64,000 nt of DNA from NCBI GenBank assembly GCA_958009055.1, contig OY253651.1, positions 372,001 through 436,000 of the forward strand. The letters run 5' to 3'. The stretch comes from Choricystis sp. odSpoLacu1 (taxonomy: Eukaryota > Chlorophyta > Trebouxiophyceae). Below the pieces are notes generated by a model. The model saw nothing but the letters and a program-made list of their open reading frames with translations. It did not search any database and was not told where the DNA came from. Position numbers and translations under genes: made by a program. Shown piece after piece: positions 22,156-33,712 of this stretch. The first letter of the stretch is position 1. Each line of letters begins with the position of its first letter.

Positions 22156-23350
22156 TCACGTGTCCATGCCGCCTGCAGGTTCGTCATCGTCCGACGACGA
22201 CAGGAAACCATCCCCCTCATCCTCCCCGCCCTCGCCACCACCACCCGCGGGGCCGGGCCCCGCCCCCCTGTCCCGCCCCGCCGCGTCCTCCGGGTTGGCG
22301 TAGCGGCGGACGTAGTCTCGGACTTTGGCCGCGTATGCCTCTGGCTCCCGCATCAGCAGGGCGGCCGCCTCCCCGTTGAGGGGGTCGGCGGCATTGGGGT
22401 AGAGGAGGAGTTGGGGGAGGAAGACTTCGAAGACGTTGATGAGGTCTGAGTGGTGTGTGTGTGAGGGGGGGTTGGTAAACAGAGCAAACGGTGAGAATGA
22501 AACACACACGCCCCCCCACCTCTCTCTTTCCCAGCACTCTCACCAAACATGGGCGACCACGTCTGGTTGATGACGTCCAAGCACACGGAGCCGGCTCTGG
22601 TGGAGTGTTTTTGGGGGGTAGGAGAGTGTGGGAGGTGTGAGCGGTGTGTGTGTGTGTGTGCGCGTTGGCTCCCGTCTCTCTCGCGACACAGAACCCACAA
22701 CACTCACAGCTCGTCCACGTTGGGGTGGTAGATGCGGTTGACGAAGCCGATGGACGGCGACTTGTAGGGGTAGGCCTGTGGGTCGGAGGGGAGACGTTTG
22801 GGCGACAGGAGCGTGGGCAGCACGCTGCGCTGGCGAAGCACGAAAGTGTGTCCAATTCGAGCGCCCCTCCTCCTCATCTTGCCTCTCTCTCTCTCTCTCC
22901 TCACCTCTGGCAGTTCGACGTGTAGTTTCCAGACGCCGCCTTCGTAGGGGCCTGTGTGTGTTTGTGGAGGCGCGGGGGTGAGAAGGGAACGCAAAAAAAC
23001 GCGCGCACAGAGACTCCAGGGCAAAAGCCAAAAACACGGCGCCATTTGACCGGACGCGCCTCCAGCCCGCGACCAACCGCCCAGTGGGCGGTGGTGCATG
23101 CACTGACACCGTACGTGTGGGAGGCGGGCGTGGGGAGGGCGCCGTGTGCGGCGTGGGGGGGGCGCCCATTGTCGTTTTGGTCGCCCCCAAACACACTCCC
23201 CGCCCCCACCTCTCCACACGACTCACTCTCTTTGGGCCCGTGGAACGTGATGTAAAACTCGGAGATGTTGTCGTCCACCAGCTCAACCGCGTGGTCGGAC
23301 AGCAGCAGCTTGGTGATGTCGAGCTCGCGCCGCTTCGAGGGGGACGTCAT
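22156..23350 (-). CDS. UBE2H: Ubiquitin-conjugating enzyme E2, UBE2H/Ubc8 type
   Basis: This E2 pairs with the GID/CTLH ligase in other organisms. The five exons are 23350-23227, 22951-22905, 22775-22708, 22596-22544 and 22445-22156, giving 193 residues. The start [16 protein letters not shown] and the core [31 protein letters not shown] (HPN 74-76) and [12 protein letters not shown] (active-site Cys85) are diagnostic of the UBE2H subgroup, as is [19 protein letters not shown]. The C-terminal tail is acidic and ends [11 protein letters not shown], matching the Ser/Asp-rich tail of human and yeast homologues, which is a phosphorylation target there. All junctions keep the frame. Confidence 0.95.
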
Positions 23351-23526
23351 GGCGGGCGAGAACCCTCTCTCCCTCCGCTGGACTGTGTGTTGCGAGGCTT
23401 GGGTGGGAGCGTGTCGAGCGTGTGCGTGTGTGGGGGGGGACGGAGGAAGACACACGGCCCTTCTTTACAGAAAACGCGGTTTTGTTGTGTTTTTATTTGA
23501 CTCTCTCTCCTTTTTTCTCACCAGCT

Positions 23527-23563
23527 TCTCCTCGCCAAACGCGTCTGTTAAGCGTTCGCCGAG
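23527..23563. terminator. Imperfect inverted repeat between convergently read flanks
   Basis: The arms TCCTCGCCAAACGC and GCGTTCGCCGAGGA pair at 12 of 14 positions around a short loop, just 3' of the coiled-coil gene. It could act in 3'-end formation; this is a weak inference. Confidence 0.3.
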
Positions 23564-23589
23564 GAGAGCCACGACACGTACATTCACTC

Positions 23590-25610
23590 TCACTGCCGCG
23601 CCCCCACTCTCAACGCCAGCCTGACCCGGCTGATCTCCTTGGTCAGTTCCGCCACTCTATCATCCGCCGCCTCCCGCCGCCGCCGCTCGGCAGCACAGTG
23701 GCGCAGCCAGGCGGGGGGCGCCCTGGCCAGGTCGCGCTCCAGGGCGTCTCGTTCGGCAGTGAGTGCGGCGACCGCGGCGGCCGCTGCTGTGGGGCCGCCC
23801 AGCGCGGCCAGCAGGGCGGCCGGGTCGGCGGCGTGTGTGGTGGACGGCACGATGGCCAGGGCTTGGGATGATGACGGTGGCCGTGGTGGTGGCGGCGGCG
23901 GCGGTGCAGCGGGCGGAAGTGGCGGTGGCGCAGCAGCGACGGCCACCGCACCCGCCCCAAGCGCCGCCTCCAGGCGGGCACAGCGCGCGGCCGCGGTCGC
24001 CGCCTCCCGCCGCGCCACCGCCGCATCGTCAGCCGACGTCTTGGCGGCCGCATGCGCGGTGGCGACAGCCGCGTCAGCCGCCGCGCGCGCGGCTGCCTCC
24101 CCCGCCAGCACGCCGCGCGCAGAGGCAAGCTCGTCCGACGCCGACGCCGCGGACGCGGACGCCGCGTCGGCGCGAGTGCGGGCCACGGCGGCGTCATCGC
24201 GAGCGGTTTGCAGGGCCGCGGTGGCGGCGGCCGCGGCCGCGCGTTCGCCCGCTAGGGCCGCCTCTGCCGCGGCGGTCGCCCTTTCCGCCGCGGCGCGCGC
24301 AGTGCGCTCACCATCCAGCTCCACCCGCAAAGCTGCGGCCGCTGCATCAGCTTCAGCGGCGCGAGACGCGGCAGCTGCTGATGTCGCCGCGTCCGCGCGC
24401 GCCGCGTCGGCCGCCGCGCGCGCGGCCGCGAGCATGGCGTCGCGATCGTCCAGCGCCGCGCGCAGGCGGGCGGCGCCGTCCCGCTCCAGGCACAAGGCCG
24501 CGTCGGCGGCAGCTGCTGCGGTGATGGCTTTATCGCGCGCGGTTTCCGCAGCGGATACGCGTTCCAGCGCGGCGTCGAGAGCTTGAATAGCAGCGTCACG
24601 GGCTGCCACCGCGGCGTCGCGCGCGGCCGCCCCCTCGCTCGCAGCCGCGGTCGCTGTCGCCGCCCGCGCGTCAGCCTCCAGGGCTGCGTCCCGGTATCTG
24701 GAGGCTTCAGCTAGCGCGCTCTCAGCAGTCGCGGCTGCCGCGACGCGCGCGTCGCGCTCGCTCAGCGCGACCGCCTCGGCCGCGGTGCGCGCGGCAGCCT
24801 CCGCCTCCGCGTCCCGCGTCGCCGCATCCGCGCGCGCGCTCTCGGCAGCGGCCGCCATGGCGAGTCTGGCGGTGGCTGTCGGAGGAGGCGGCAGTGAGAG
24901 CACGTCGCAGCCGGGGGACGACGCGCGCGCGTCGGCCACGACGCGCGTGCGCAACGGGGCCAGGCTCGCCGTCCGTTTTGGGACCATGGCCAACGCGGCG
25001 GCCGCGATGTCGGCCTTGTCGCTGGGGCTGCCGTATAGCCAGGCGTTGCCAAAGGCTTGGGCGCGGGGCGTCGGGTCGCAGGAGGACGGGGGAGGAGCAA
25101 GGGCGTCGGGCTCCGCGGCTGCCGCCTCGCGGGGAGTGGCAGCCGGCTCACTGGTCGCGGAACTCGTCTTGCGCCTGAAAAAGGGCAGCCGCCCCGCCAA
25201 CTGGCTGGGCGGCGGCGGGGGACGCGGGGTGGAGGCGCGAGAGGAGGGCGCGGCCTCGCTCGCGTCGCTCTGCACACGCCCCGTCCCCGCTGTCGACAAG
25301 GGGCGAATTTGTTTGTCGGGGGACGGCACCGAGGGTGTGGCTTCCACGATGTAGGTGGTGGCGTCGGCGGCGGCGCGCGGGGAGGAGGTGGGGCTGAAGG
25401 GGGTGAGAGGGAGATGGTCGACGTCGCGCGCGCGCGCGGCGTCCCATTGCCCCGTCGCCTCTTCCCGAAGAGACGACACCTTCATACAAACACACACACG
25501 CCCACACGCACACACACTGCTCACCTGTCCACTCCAAACGGGTCCACATCCAGCGGCACCAGCGCGCTGGACGCGGCCAGCAGTGGGGACGGCGCGGAGA
25601 TGAGGGACAT
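23590..25610 (-). CDS. Alanine-rich coiled-coil protein
   Basis: Exon 1 is 25610-25525 (MSLISAPSPLLAASSALVPLD) and exon 2 is 25393-23590, giving about 629 residues. After a disordered Ser/Pro region there is a motif-like patch (RAQAFGNAWLYGSPSDKADIA). From about residue 190 onward the sequence is an almost continuous Ala/Arg/Glu/Asp heptad pattern typical of a long coiled coil, broken by a proline-rich stretch, with a final short coil ELTKEISRVRLALRVG. No family is identifiable. It is head to head with a kinesin that has a similar Ala-rich coil, so a cytoskeletal partner role is possible, but this is only guilt by position. An upstream in-frame ATG exists at 25766. Confidence 0.7.
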
Positions 25611-25846
25611 GGGGGAAAATTGTGCGCAGTGTGCGCCCGGCCTCTCAGGCAAGTGTTGACCGACACCCGCGGGCACCGCAAGGTGTGAGCGTGCCTTGAC
25701 GTGTGCACACGTCTGTGGCGCAGGCGCGGCGAAATCAAACACGGGAGTGTTTTTTTGTGAGGCCACTCTTGAGTTTCTCGCTTCTCACGCGCGGCCGCTG
25801 TGTGTGGGCGACGGCGCGGCCTTCTGCTCTCACACGCGCCCACTCA

Positions 25847-28800
25847 ATGGGACCCATCACCACAGCGCTTCGGTCCGCCTCGCGGTCGCCCGCCAAGGCG
25901 GCGTCCCCGCGCGAGCGGCGCGACGAACGCGCGCTCTCACCATTGCAGCCGTCCCGGCTCGCGGTGAGCACGCCTGCGGACGAGGTGAGAGGAGGAGAAA
26001 GGAGAGAGTGCGGCGAGGTTGACGAGGCGGGTGTTTCGTCTGGGGAGGGCGCTGGGCGGGCGCGGGCGGGCGGGCGGGCAGTGCGCGCTCGAAACCCGGT
26101 GCGCCCCACCCCACCCCACCCCACCACAGCCTCGCGCCACCCTGGCCTCCTCCACCAACGACGCCGTCAAAGTCGTCGTCCGCATTCGCCCACCGTCTGA
26201 AACCACCTCGCGTTCCCGCTGCGTCATCCAAGCAGGCCCCTCCGCCGTCGCCCTCCCTGACGGCACCGGCTTCACCTTTGACGCGGTCGCCGGCGTCGCC
26301 GCCGACAATGACGCCGTTTTCGCGGCTGCCGGCCGCCCCATCGTGGACGCCGTGCTGGCGGGGTACAACGGGTGCGTGTTTGCGTACGGTCAAACTGGGT
26401 CTGGCAAGACACACACCATGCTGGGCGACTTGACAGGCGGCCCTGGCGCCGGCCTCGCCCCCCGCGCGTTCGCGTCCCTGTTTGAGAGGGCGGCCGAACT
26501 GGATGCGCGTGATGGTGGGTCGACAAAGGTGCGCGTCTCGTTCGTTGAGATTTACAACGAAACGATCACCGACCTTTTGGCACCTGTTGCCTCTGGAGCT
26601 ACCGCCCCACCACCCGCCCTCCCCCTGCGCGAGGACGCGCGCCGCGGAGTGTATGTGGATGGCGCCATCGAGACGTCTGTATCCTGCGCTGACGACGCGG
26701 TCGCGTTGCTGGCGCGCGGCGCAGCCGCGCGGCGCGCGGCCGAGACGCGCGCCAACGCGTCGTCGTCGCGGTCGCACGCCGTATTGATCGCGGTCGTGGA
26801 GCGCGCCGCTTCCGAGGGACGCCACGGCCGCCCCCCTTCCACCCGGGCCCGGCTCACGCTCGTGGACTTGGCGGGGTCGGAGCGCGCGGCCGCGACGGGC
26901 GCCGACGGCGCTCGGTTACGGGAAGCGTGCGGCATCAACCGCTCCCTCTCCGCCCTGGGCAACGTCATCGTCATTCTGGCTGATGCGGCCACGAGTGGGA
27001 GGCCGCCTCGGCACGTGCCCTACCGCGACTCCCGGCTGACGTTTTTGTTGGCCGAGTCGTTGGGTGGCAACGCAAAGACTGCGCTCGTCGCGACCGTTTC
27101 GTGCGACACCGCCGCGGCCGCTGAGACTCTGTCCACCCTGCGCTTTGCCGCGCGCGCGTCCCGCGTCACCTGCCGCGCCGTCGTCAACGCGGGGCGAGAC
27201 GGGGGCGGAGCCAGCGAGCTGGAGGCTGAGGTGGCTAGGTTGAGAGCGCAGGTGGCGGCGCTTCAACTGCGCGCCGCTGCGGCGCCTCCTGCCGACGCGG
27301 CGCGCACGCCTCCGCCCGCCGCCTCTATGCCGCCCTCGCGCGACGCCTCCCCCGCCCTGGATTTTGGAGATGCGGCCGCCTCCCTGGTGGATGGCACCAC
27401 CCCCCTGGTGCGCGCGTCGGACGGCGGCGCTCACCCCGCTGTCGTTGCCGCCCTCCGCCGCGAAGCGGCCGCCACCGCGCGCGCCGCCGCCCTGGACACC
27501 GAGCTGGCCGCCGTGCGCGAGCTGGCTCGCCGGGCTGAAGCGGACGGCCACCGCGTGCGCCTCGTGCTCAAGCTGCGTGAGGATCGGTTGGCGCGGCTGG
27601 AGGGAAGGAGTGGCGAGAGCGTGCCGCCCGACGCGGCCGCCGCGGCCGAGATAGAGGCCCTGCGCCTGGAGTTGGCGGCCGCCAAGGATGCAGCCGAGAG
27701 GCCGCCCTCTGAACAAGCGCTGGCGGTGCAAGTGCTGCGCCTGGAGCGCGAACTGGAGGAGGCGCGCGGGGTGGCAGCTGCATCGCCCTCCAACACGGCG
27801 GCCGCCTCTGCCGCCGATGTCGACCACTTGCGCACCCAGGCCCTGGCCGCCGCCGATGCGGCCGACGCCATGCGCTCCGCCCACGAAGCCGCCCTGGCGG
27901 ACGCCGCCGCCGCGCGGGGGAGGGCGGAAGCGTATGTGGAAGGCGCGGCCGCCGAAGCGGTGGCGCTGCGGGGTGAAGTGGAGGCTGCGCGAGCCGACGC
28001 CTCCGCCTGGCGGCGGCAGCTGGCTGACATGGCTGGCGAGCGCGACACACTCACCTCCCAGTTGGATGCCGCCCGGTCAGAGGCCGCTGACGCAGTGGCC
28101 CGCGCTGACGCGGCGATAGCTGCGGCCGCGGCGGCAGACGCGCGCGCGCGCGCGCGACGGAGGCCTCTGCTTCTGAGCAGGCCGCCGCTGCTGGTGCACG
28201 CATCGCAACTGCCGAACGTACTGTGACGGCAGCCGTCGCTGCCCGCGATGCGGCCGCCGCGGACGCGGCCAAGCAGGCGACTGATGTGGAGGTGGCGAAA
28301 CGCGCGGCTGTGGTGGCGGCAGAGAAAGTTGCTGCCGCCAACGCACGCGCCGAAGCTGCTGAGAAACAAACTGAGGCTGCTGACGAGCGTGCTGCTGCTG
28401 CTGAGGCACGGGCCGCTGCCGCAGAGGGCGCCGCGATCGATCCAGCAGAGTTGGCGTCTGCGCGTGCCGCGGCGGACGACGCGGGCGCGCGCGCGGCGGC
28501 GGCGACTGTTGAGCGCGATGCTGCTGTGACTGCACGCGATGCTGCCGTGGCTGAGCGTGACGCCAAAGTGGCGGACGTGCAGCGGGAAGCCGCGGCGTCG
28601 GTGGCAGCAGCCACCGCAGCGGCCGACGCGGCCGCCCAAGAAGCCGCCAGCCTGCGTACCGCCCTGGCCGCCGCCCAGAGCACGGCCGCGGCCGCCCAGG
28701 CCGAGGCCGAGGCCGCGCGCGCCGCGGCCGCCGAGTCGGCCGACCGCGCGGCGACCGGCGGCGAAGCGGCTCGCCGAGACGCGGAGACCGCGAGCGCGGC

Positions 28801-29242
28801 AGCCGCCGCCGCCGCCGACCGCGAGCGCGCGGCTGTGGCGGACGCGGAGGCTGCGCGAGCAGCTGCAGCGACTGCCCAAGCGGAGGCTGAAGCTGCGACT
28901 GCGCGTGCAGAGGAGGCCGACGCCGCGGCCGACGCGGCGGAGGCACGTGTGTCCACACTGGAAACCGACCTCGCCGCCGCTCTCGCCGCCTCCGCCGCAG
29001 CTGCCTCCCGTGCGAACGACGCGGAAGCCGACCTGCGGGACGTGCAGGCCACGCTGCGAGACCACGAGGTCAGCCTGTCGGCCGCGCACGCCGCGCGCGC
29101 GCGCGCTGAACGCGAAGCCGCCGCAGCCAACTCGCGCGCCGCTGAGTCGCACGCCGCCCGGCGGCGGGCGGAGGACGCGCTGGCGGCGGCGGCGCGGGGG
29201 CCGCTGGCGCGCGGGGCTGCGGCGGCAGCGCCAGAGGCGTGA
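25847..29242 (+). CDS. N-terminal motor kinesin with long coiled-coil tail
   Basis: Kinesins move along microtubules using ATP. Exon 1 (25847-25984) codes a low-complexity basic leader and exon 2 starts at 26130. The motor begins AVKVVVRIRPPSE. The P-loop is GQTGSGKTHTM (about residue 132), switch I is ANASSSRSHAV (about 255), switch II is LVDLAGSERAA (about 290), and YRDSRLTFLLAESLGGNAKT follows. After the motor comes a proline-rich neck and some 650 residues of Ala-rich coiled coil ending at 29242. The frame breaks in a (CG)9 tract at 28139-28156. Removing one CG joins the two halves of the coil. The subfamily cannot be assigned from the motor alone by eye. Confidence 0.85.
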
Positions 29243-29349
29243 TTTGGTGAGAGGGGGGTTTATGAGGGTGGTCTCTGTTGCGCGTTGTTTGCAAAAAAAA
29301 ATGAATGTCTTTCCCAGCCACCGTTCTCTCTTCTCCACACGCTTCCTCT

Positions 29350-30134
29350 TCACGGGTGGGCCACCGGGTCCTGGTACGTGCCACGCTCGCGCAGGAACGC
29401 GGCACCCGCCGGGTTGAACGACTCGCGCGGCGAGCGGCACCCCAGGGCGGGGGGGCCGGCACCGTACTTGGTGGCGCCATAGTATTTGAGCACGTCCTGG
29501 TGTGTGAGGTTTGTGGGGGTGGATGGGTGTCGGCAAGGAAAAAGAGGGGCGGTCTTCGCGCCCTCTCGACGCAGAGTAACTGCCGCCCCTCTCTCCCCTC
29601 TCTCCCTCTCACCTCGGGATACACCCCCTTCTCCTCTGTCGCGCCATACTTGACCTTGGCCACCGCGTACGACAGCGGCGTCCAGCCGCGGGGGCAGGAC
29701 GCGTCCAGGGAGGCGCCGTAGCGAATGAACAGTTGCGTCATCCCCACCCCCCCGTCAATGGCCCAGAACAGGGCCGCGTCCCCCCCCGCGTTGACGTGGT
29801 TGGGGTCGGCGCCCGCGCGCAGCAGGGCGGTGGCGGCGGCCAGGTGGCCCCGGTGGGCGGCGGCCATCAGGGGGGTGTAGCCTTCGCGCGATTTGTAGGC
29901 GAGGCCAAACTCCCAGCCGGGGTCTGCCCCATCCTCCAGCGCTTTGTACACTCCATCAATGTCGTCTGCCACGATGGCGTTGTACATGAGCTCGGTGGCG
30001 CGGTCAGCGCGGAGAGCGCCGTCGGCGGCGGCCTCTGGGTCAAAGTCGGGGTGGTGCGACCCGCGGCCGCCGTCCCAAGCCGCCTCGTGGGCGGCGGCGG
30101 CTTCGGCGGCCCGTTTTTTCATGATGTCGTCCAT
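29350..30134 (-). CDS. Ankyrin-repeat protein
   Basis: Exon 1 is 30134-29613 and exon 2 is 29496-29350, giving 222 residues. The start MDDIMKKRAAEAAAAH is followed by about four ankyrin repeats: TELMYNAIVADDIDGVYKAL, YTPLMAAAHRGHLAAATALL, DAALFWAIDGGVGMTQLF and WTPLSYAVAKVKYGATEEK. The C-terminal exon encodes a conserved-looking tail (SPRESFNPAGAAFLRERGTY). No other domain is present, so it is a protein-binding adaptor of unknown partner. It converges on the kinesin with a 107-base gap and is divergent from ATG4. Confidence 0.85.
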
Positions 30135-30351
30135 GGTGGGGTGTGTTGGTGTTGGTGTGTCGGGGGGGGGGGGGCGACCGTTTCGGGGTGTGGAGAGAGG
30201 TGTGCCTGCTCTCGAAAGACTCAGTTTTTTGTTTGCCTTGTTTTGGGCTTTCGCCTCTTCCCGGCAAACACACACCGCACACACACACCTCCCCGCGGTC
30301 ACCGACGCAGTTGGAGCCCGCCACTCAACCCACCCTCCCCCCGGTCGCCGC

Positions 30352-31706
30352 ATGCTGGTGGGCGGGCCGCCCCCTCCCGACGCGCAGCTCTCGTCGGCGG
30401 AGCGCCTGCGCCTCTCCCTGGCGTCCCGCTGCCACGCGATGGCGCAGGCGCTGGGACTGAGGCGACTGGCAGACTATGTGGTCTATGTGAGAGTGGCTGT
30501 GGGGAGGGGGGAGAGGGGCGGGAGTCGTTTTTTTTTTTTTTTTTCGCATCCCATGCCCGCCCTTTTAACCAACCTAAAAAACCCACCCCACTCTCCCACC
30601 AGAGCGCCACCCTGCCCCCCACCTCCACCGTCACCGTGCTGGGCGCACGATACGCGGGTAGTGACGCTGTCGATGCAGGCGCTGATGCAACAGCCGACCC
30701 CCCTCCCCACATCGCGTGCGCGTTTCACCACGCCTCCTCCCTGCCGTGGCTCACCTACCGCCGCGACTTCCCCCCCCTGGACGGCATCACCACAGATGTA
30801 GGCTGGGGCTGCACCCTGCGGTCTGGCCAGATGCTGCTGGCTGCCGCCCTGCTGCGGGGCGCGGTGGGGCGGGAGTGGCGCCGCGCGCGCGACGCGGACA
30901 CGCCACTGCCACCGTCCATCGATGCCCTGCTGTCCCTGTTTGCCGACACAAAGGATGCACCGTTGAGCCTGCACTCCCTGGTGTCAGCGGGAGCCCGTCA
31001 CGGCGTGGTGGCGGGACGGTGGATTGGGCCGTCTGCGTTTTGCGGGGCGGCCGCGGCGGCACTCAACACAGCACGCGCTGCCCGCCCCAGCTCGACCCCC
31101 ACCCTGCCTTCCGTCATTGTGCTGGATGGTGGAGGTGGTGCCCCCACCCTGTGGCGGGGGACGGCGCCCCCACCGTCGTGGCCAGCCCTGGTGTTGATTC
31201 CCCTCACCCTTGGCCCCTCGCGGTCCCTCACCCCGGCCTACGCCCCCCCCCTGGCGTCCGCCCTGGCCCTGCCCCAGTCCGCGGGGGCGCTAGGGGGGAG
31301 GCCGGGGGCGTCCCTGTTTTTTGTGGGGGTGGCGGTGGACGAGAGTGGTGGTGGTGACGCCAGCGGCAGTGGAGGCGCACCTCCCTCCTCACCCACCCTA
31401 CTCCTCCACCTCGACCCCCACGACGCCCGCCCCGCCGCCGCCCCCCTGGCCCACTGGTGCGACGCTCCCCGCGTGTTGCGGCTGGACGGGGTGGACCCAT
31501 CGCTTGCCCTGGCGTATTGGTGTGGCGGGGCAGAAGACTGGACCGCGCTGTGCGACGGCCTCGCCTCCATTGAAGCGTCCCACCCGGGCGCCCCCCTGGT
31601 GTCGGTGCGGGACGGGGATGGCGCGGCCGCCGCTGCGGCGGACGCGGCGGCGGCGGCGGCGGTGGCGGGAGGGGAGTGTGAGGATGGCGGGTTTGAACTG
31701 TTGTGA
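30352..31706 (+). CDS. ATG4: ATG4 cysteine protease of autophagy
   Basis: ATG4 trims ATG8 before lipidation and recycles it afterwards. Exon 1 is 30352-30486 and exon 2 is 30603-31706, giving 412 residues. The catalytic cysteine lies in TDVGWGCTLRSGQM (Cys115) after LTYRRDFPPLDG. The Asp-His part of the triad is in LLHLDPHDARP (about 316-318), as in other C54 peptidases. The tail ends in Ala runs and an acidic EDGGFELL, whose FELL could serve as an ATG8-interacting motif (inference). The intron contains a 17-T tract. A TGTAA element lies about 65 bases after the stop. Confidence 0.93.
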
Positions 31707-31707
31707 G

Positions 31708-31734
31708 TTTTTTTTTTTGTTGTTGTTGTTGTTG
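31708..31734. repeat. Poly-T/(TTG)n microsatellite
   Basis: Eleven T are followed by five to six TTG units immediately after the ATG4 stop codon. Confidence 0.8.
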
Positions 31735-31768
31735 CTGTCTCCCCATCCCCTGTTGTCCAAAGAAGTCA

Positions 31769-31773
31769 TGTAA
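31769..31773 (+). promoter_or_regulatory. TGTAA polyadenylation-like signal for ATG4
   Basis: TGTAA lies about 65 bases past the ATG4 stop. TGTAA is the known poly(A) signal of chlorophyte algae; the match is short and could be chance. Confidence 0.4.
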
Positions 31774-32040
31774 GAGAGACAGAAACACCACGCCCTCCAC
31801 TAGCGCACGCAGAATGTGAAAAAGGGAGAAAAAAACGGCGGATTTTTACACACACGGGTGCAAAAAAAGGGGGACGCAGGGAGGGCAAATGTGAGGAAAA
31901 ACAGGCCAGGGTGATGGAGGAGAAGCGGTGCAGGGCCAGACACACGCACGCTCCAGCCCCCACCACACGCTGGTGCGCAGACGGGGAAGGAGGCGAGCAT
32001 GGGGCAGCCCCTGCCGCGAATTTCGTCGTGCCCTCAATCT

Positions 32041-32804
32041 TCAAGCCTTCTTCTGCTCCTGCCCCGGGCGCCACCGCTTCGGCGGCTCCCGCACCTTGCG
32101 CGCCTCACGCGACCGCACGCGCACCACTTTCGAGTGGATGGCGGCCGACACACAGTAGTAGACTTTGCGGTAAATCTTGGGCAGCGCGTACCCGTCGATC
32201 GTCGACGCGTCCTGCATGTCGCGCACCGCGGACGCGTCCACGATGTTGCGCACGATGAAGCGCTTGATGGCCTTGTCCTTGGGGACGAGCACGCCGGACG
32301 ACTCGCAGCGGACGCGCTTGACCTGGGGGAGATGTGGAGAGGGGGGGAACAGGTGAGCGTTGTGGGGTTGTGGAGACTTAGGGTGCCGCCCACTCACACA
32401 CCACATGCGGCACCACGCAACGCGCGCGCGTGCGGTGGCGGGGGGCGCGGGGCCGGGAGGGGGGGCCGGGAGGGCACGGCCGGCGACAACGCGCGCACGC
32501 GAGATCGCAGAGGCAGAGCCGCCGTGATTGCCTGCGCACACGCTCGCCGCCCCCCCGCTGCTCGATCGCGGCCAGCGGCGCGGCATGTGGGCACGCAAGC
32601 AATCACTCCGCCCTGCAGGCGACAGCAGGGGACGCCGCGCCCGGGTGGCGGCGGCGGCGGTGAGGCCACCGTGTGCTGGGGACACTCCGAATCGCGGAGC
32701 GCCGCGTCGCCCCCCCCCCCCCCACGTTTCCCCCCCTGCGCCCTCCTACTCACGTGGCCGCGGCCGTGCTTGTTGCGGCCGCCGTTGCGACGCTTCTTGG
32801 TCAT
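32041..32804 (-). CDS. RPS26: 40S ribosomal protein eS26
   Basis: This small-subunit protein sits at the mRNA exit channel. Exon 1 (32804-32754) encodes [17 protein letters not shown]. Exon 2 (32322-32041) continues VKRVRC, then [38 protein letters not shown] and [11 protein letters not shown], giving 110 residues. The canonical protein has two CxxC pairs for zinc. Here only one cysteine of each pair is visible (RCESSG and YYCVSAA), so the usual zinc site is incomplete. The intron is long for this window (431 bases). I searched it by eye for C/D snoRNA boxes and saw none. It is divergent from the AlkB-like gene by 120 bases. Confidence 0.94.
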
Positions 32805-32924
32805 GGTGGTGTGTGTGTTTGGGGGGGGGGGGGGGAGCGGACAAGAAAAAAGAGTGTGAGAGCCAGACGCTCACGCACCACCACACTCCTCTCGAGCGAG
32901 CGAGAGAGGCGTCACCCAGGCGAG

Positions 32925-33602
32925 ATGGCGACCGCGGCCCTCCTGGCCGCCTCCGGCCTCGTCGACGCCGACGACACGCCCTCCTGGCTGTCGGACGGTT
33001 CGTCCGGCACCGACGACGGCGACACCGTCACCCCACACGCGCCGCCCGGCCTGCGTCTCCACCGCCGCGCGCTCTCGCGCACCGCGCGGGCCGCGCTGGC
33101 GACCGCGCTGGCGGCCTCCCTGCCCGACCTGGCCCGGGACGACGCGGCTGTCAACCAGGCCATGGTGTTTGCGGGGTCAAGTGAGCCCCTGCCGCCATGG
33201 GCGGCGCTGGCAGCGGCTGCAGTCGACACCGCGCACTGGCCGCCCAGCTTGACTGACCGCGGTCACCCACCCTTCAACTCGACCGCGATCAACGTGTACA
33301 AGCCACATGACGTGTTGGTGCCGCACGTGGATTTAAGCCACTATGCAGACGGCGTGGCCATCGTGTCGCTGGGAGGTCCGGTTGTGATGTCGCTCACCCA
33401 CCTGCACGACGCCACCCGCACGTGTGCCGTGTTGCTGCGCCCGGGGGACATTCTCACGCTGCACGGAGATGCGCGCTGGCGGTGGACGCACGGCTTTGGG
33501 GCGGGAGATGGAGTGTGGAGGGGGGCGCGCGTGCCGCGCGCGCGTGTGCGCGTGGGGGTCACGCTGCGCTGGATGGAACGTGAGGCTGGGGCGGATGCGT
33601 GA
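32925..33602 (+). CDS. AlkB-like Fe(II)/2-oxoglutarate dioxygenase
   Basis: AlkB family enzymes demethylate nucleic acids or proteins. The gene is a single exon of 225 residues. It has the substrate/cofactor motif N-S-T-A-I-N-V-Y, the iron-binding HVD (in LVPHVDLSHYADGVAIVSLG), a second-half histidine in WRWTHGFGAGD, and the 2-oxoglutarate-binding arginines in RVRVGVTLRWM. The layout fits the ALKBH6/ALKBH8-catalytic-domain group better than ALKBH1, but I cannot decide the subfamily or substrate. There is no RNA-binding or methyltransferase domain attached. The leader before the fold is short and acidic. Confidence 0.88.
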   Translation: MATAALLAASGLVDADDTPSWLSDGSSGTDDGDTVTPHAPPGLRLHRRALSRTARAALATALAASLPDLARDDAAVNQAMVFAGSSEPLPPWAALAAAAVDTAHWPPSLTDRGHPPFNSTAINVYKPHDVLVPHVDLSHYADGVAIVSLGGPVVMSLTHLHDATRTCAVLLRPGDILTLHGDARWRWTHGFGAGDGVWRGARVPRARVRVGVTLRWMEREAGADA

Positions 33603-33712
33603 CGTCTAGAGAGAGACAGGCGGTGTGCGTGTTTGTAGGAACGAAAATAGAAATTAAGCAACTAGTGATGGATCACCTCACCCACCTCACCCCAACCCCT
33701 CTCTCCCAAAAC

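Larger units (their letters stand above)
31707..32040. other. Convergent 3' region, ATG4/eS26
   Basis: These 334 bases separate two stop codons. A T11 tract and (TTG)n microsatellite lie at 31708-31734, a TGTAA at 31769-31773, and a minus-strand TGTAA near 31843 would serve eS26. No coding frame is convincing. Confidence 0.5.

Noticed and set aside
28139..28156. Splitting the kinesin into two genes at the frame break
   Set aside because: The coiled coil continues with the same composition in the other frame, and there is no promoter or new start context.
27431..29536. A 700-codon minus-strand open frame opposite the kinesin tail
   Set aside because: It is the antisense shadow of GC3-rich Ala coiled-coil codons. 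It has no family motif and its codon bias is wrong.
32323..32753. A snoRNA hosted in the eS26 intron
   Set aside because: I found no convincing C box and D box pair or H/ACA layout by eye.
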